From positions 1 to 7,820 of the forward strand of contig JASHVP010000056.1 of the NCBI GenBank assembly GCA_030044475.1: DNA of 7,820 nucleotides. The letters run 5' to 3'. How positions within the stretch are numbered: position 1 is the first letter of the stretch; each line of letters starts with the position of its first letter. Source of the stretch: Thermoplasmata archaeon. GTDB lineage: Archaea > Thermoplasmatota > Thermoplasmata > Lutacidiplasmatales > UBA184. The notes under the pieces are model-generated. The model was not told the DNA's origin. It searched no databases and saw nothing but the letters and a program-made list of their open reading frames with translations. A program made the position numbers and the translations under genes. This document shows positions 6,075 to 7,820 of the stretch, piece after piece.

Positions 6075-7820
6075 TCACGCCGCCGCGGCGACGTAGATGA
6101 CAACCGCGAGGACCACGATGAGGATGTAGGCGAGGTACCGCCCGAGCCGGCCCGCCATAATCGTCGTCTTCAGGACGTGCGAAATGCCCCCGCCCAACCG
6201 AACGAGGGCCTCGTAGAACAGCTTGAACGCGTCGAACACCTCGAGGTCGACGTTGTACGGCTCGATCGCGTCCACTCCCGCGACCGAGACCGCCCCGGCG
6301 CTGGCGCGGACCTCTCGGGTCCCGAGCACGGAGCCCATCATGATGCGGATGCCGGTGCTGTAGCCGAACGAGGTGTAGGTCTCTCCGGGGGCTCCAGGGG
6401 CAGTGCCGGCCATCCAGGGAGCGACGCGGCGTGGAGCCCGGTGGCGTCCCAGGGCAAGGTATCCTACCCCCACCCCGACGCCGATCAACACCACGATCGG
6501 GATCATTGGCGGGGAGAGGATGCCGAACGGGCTACCGGAGACGATCGACCAACCGTTGGGGACAAGCAAGAGTCCCGAGACCGGGGCGCTCACCGGCATC
6601 CCGGCCAGTCCCTCGACGGCGGGCGTGAGAAATCGAAGCACCCATGGCGCGAAGACGCCGAGGAGAAGCACCCCCCCGCCGACCGCCCCCACGACCGCCC
6701 CCAGACGACGTCCCCCGTCGGCGGCCCCCGACGACCGGGGGCGCCACAGGATCGAGAATCCGGCGAATTTGACCATGGCGACGAGGATCAACCCTGCCGC
6801 GAGGGCGACCGCCGCGCCCGACAGGAGACCGACGAACTGGACCCAGGGTTGACTGAATCGGTACGACTGGAAGAGCGCCTCGAGCACCATCCATTCGCTC
6901 ACGAATCCGGCCAGCGGGGGACCCGCGGCGAGGCTCAGCGTCGCCGCGATCGTTCCGGCGGACCCTTCGGGACTGGTCCGCTTGACCCGGCCATCCACCG
7001 AATTCAGGTCGAAGGTGTGGGCGGAGTGCTCGACGAACCCGGCGCTCAGGAACAGCGCGGTCTTCGCCACCGCGTGCGCGAGCGACTGATAGAAGGCCGC
7101 GAAGAGGGCAAAGACCGCGAGGCCGACGATCCCGTCACTGCGGGCGAGCAACGCCACGCCGAGCGCGACCAGGATGAGCCCGTTGTTCTCGATGGTGCTG
7201 TAGGCGGGAAGTCCCTTCGTGTGCTCGCTCACCGCGGCGTACAGCGCGCCGAGGAGCGCGGAGACCGCGCCGATGCCGAGCATCGTGGCTCCCCACCAGA
7301 GGGGCGGATTCGGGAGCAGCGAGACGATCCGGAACAGGCCGTACACGCCGGCCAGGGTCAGCGTGGAGCTGAGCACCGCGGACGCGTTCGACGGCGCGGA
7401 GGAGTGGGCGATCGGGAGCCACTCGCTCATGTGGAACGGGGCGATCCCCATCTTCAGCCCGAACCCGATCAGGCCCGCCACGAAGACGAGGTTCGCGAGC
7501 GGGTTGGCCGTCAAGGTGGGGCCGAACGTGAAGGTCCCGGTACCGACCCGCAGCCCGGCGACCGCGAGGATGACGAACAGCGTGCTCGCCTCCCCGAACG
7601 CGAGAAACACGAACGCGGCGGAGAAGACGCGGTCGCCGCGCCCCTTCGCTTGCAGGATCATCCCGTACGACGCGAGGGTCATCGTCTCCCAGCCGAGGAG
7701 GAACAGGACCTGGTCCGACGCGCTGATCAAAAGGGCGATCGACCCAAGGGTGAGGCAGTAGCAGACCGCCAGGAGGGGCGACGGGCGGTCGTCGTACCAG
7801 ACCGAGTAGACGGAGGTCGC
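6075..7820 (-). CDS. hyfB: HyfB/NuoL-type proton-conducting membrane subunit, C-terminal 581 residues (start outside the window)
   Basis: The frame is open from the window edge (7820) to TGA 6077-6075. About 13-15 hydrophobic segments are visible. Family landmarks, numbered from the edge: FLLGWETM with Glu45, GFGLKMGIAPFHMSEWLPIAH (119-139) with Lys123, His130 and His139, HTKGLPAYSTIENNG with Lys202, HAVAKTALFLSAG with Lys253, and GPPLAGFVSEWMVLEALF (300-317). These are the Glu/Lys/His relay of antiporter-like subunits of complex I and group 4 hydrogenases. The soluble tail after about residue 470 (YSTGIRIM, LEVFDAFKLFYEALVRL) and the last membrane helix resemble HyfB/HycC rather than NuoL. 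The protein should move protons or sodium across the membrane, coupled to a redox complex whose other subunits are not in view. A TTG at 7730-7728 is internal, since sequence upstream also codes for the fold. About 90 N-terminal residues are probably missing. NuoL, MrpA-like or DabB-like partners remain possible. Confidence 0.85.
   Translation of the reverse strand, partial: ATSVYSVWYDDRPSPLLAVCYCLTLGSIALLISASDQVLFLLGWETMTLASYGMILQAKGRGDRVFSAAFVFLAFGEASTLFVILAVAGLRVGTGTFTFGPTLTANPLANLVFVAGLIGFGLKMGIAPFHMSEWLPIAHSSAPSNASAVLSSTLTLAGVYGLFRIVSLLPNPPLWWGATMLGIGAVSALLGALYAAVSEHTKGLPAYSTIENNGLILVALGVALLARSDGIVGLAVFALFAAFYQSLAHAVAKTALFLSAGFVEHSAHTFDLNSVDGRVKRTSPEGSAGTIAATLSLAAGPPLAGFVSEWMVLEALFQSYRFSQPWVQFVGLLSGAAVALAAGLILVAMVKFAGFSILWRPRSSGAADGGRRLGAVVGAVGGGVLLLGVFAPWVLRFLTPAVEGLAGMPVSAPVSGLLLVPNGWSIVSGSPFGILSPPMIPIVVLIGVGVGVGYLALGRHRAPRRVAPWMAGTAPGAPGETYTSFGYSTGIRIMMGSVLGTREVRASAGAVSVAGVDAIEPYNVDLEVFDAFKLFYEALVRLGGGISHVLKTTIMAGRLGRYLAYILIVVLAVVIYVAAAA

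Overview
This is a G+C-rich window (about two thirds G+C in the lines I sampled) with tightly packed genes on both strands. No rRNA, clear tRNA, CRISPR array or insertion sequence is visible. The gene set fits a high-GC archaeon such as a Thermoplasmata-like lineage: a HyfB-type membrane subunit, an MCM-like AAA+ ATPase, a stand-alone universal stress protein, and no sigma-70-type promoters that I could see. This is an inference from gene content, and a bacterial origin is not excluded.

Left half, minus strand, read from 3821 down to 1: a three-gene cassette. It begins with a dynamin-like large GTPase (3821-2070). After a 38-nt gap comes a winged-helix plus MCM-like AAA+ ATPase (2031-587), whose reading frame is broken once near 1658-1660, most simply by one missing T in a T run. 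After a 4-nt gap comes a MutS-like mismatch-repair-type protein (582 to beyond position 1), of which only the N-terminal 194 residues are in view. The spacing implies co-transcription. Membrane-type GTPase, DNA-binding AAA+ motor and MutS-like clamp is not a combination I recognise as a named system, and it is the most interesting item here.

Centre, 3822-4328: about 500 bases with no convincing complete gene. The part next to the GTPase gene holds a 9-bp inverted repeat that would bury its Shine-Dalgarno sequence, a weak TATA-like patch and a short palindrome. Next comes a 26-codon reading frame that resembles the very start of a CsaA/EMAP-type tRNA-binding domain but stops early. The last part (about 4136-4300) is dense in hairpins, including a 12-bp stem with one G-U pair, and may be a structured RNA or the leader of the next gene.

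Right half, plus strand: a histidine phosphatase (4329-4982), a small helical protein of unknown function (5066-5545) and a universal stress protein (5542-6024) that overlaps it by 4 nt. They probably form one operon. Converging on them from the right is the 3' part of a HyfB/NuoL-type proton-conducting membrane subunit (7820-6075), presumably the last gene of a respiratory or hydrogenase-like complex operon lying outside the window. A GC hairpin lies between the two convergent stop codons.
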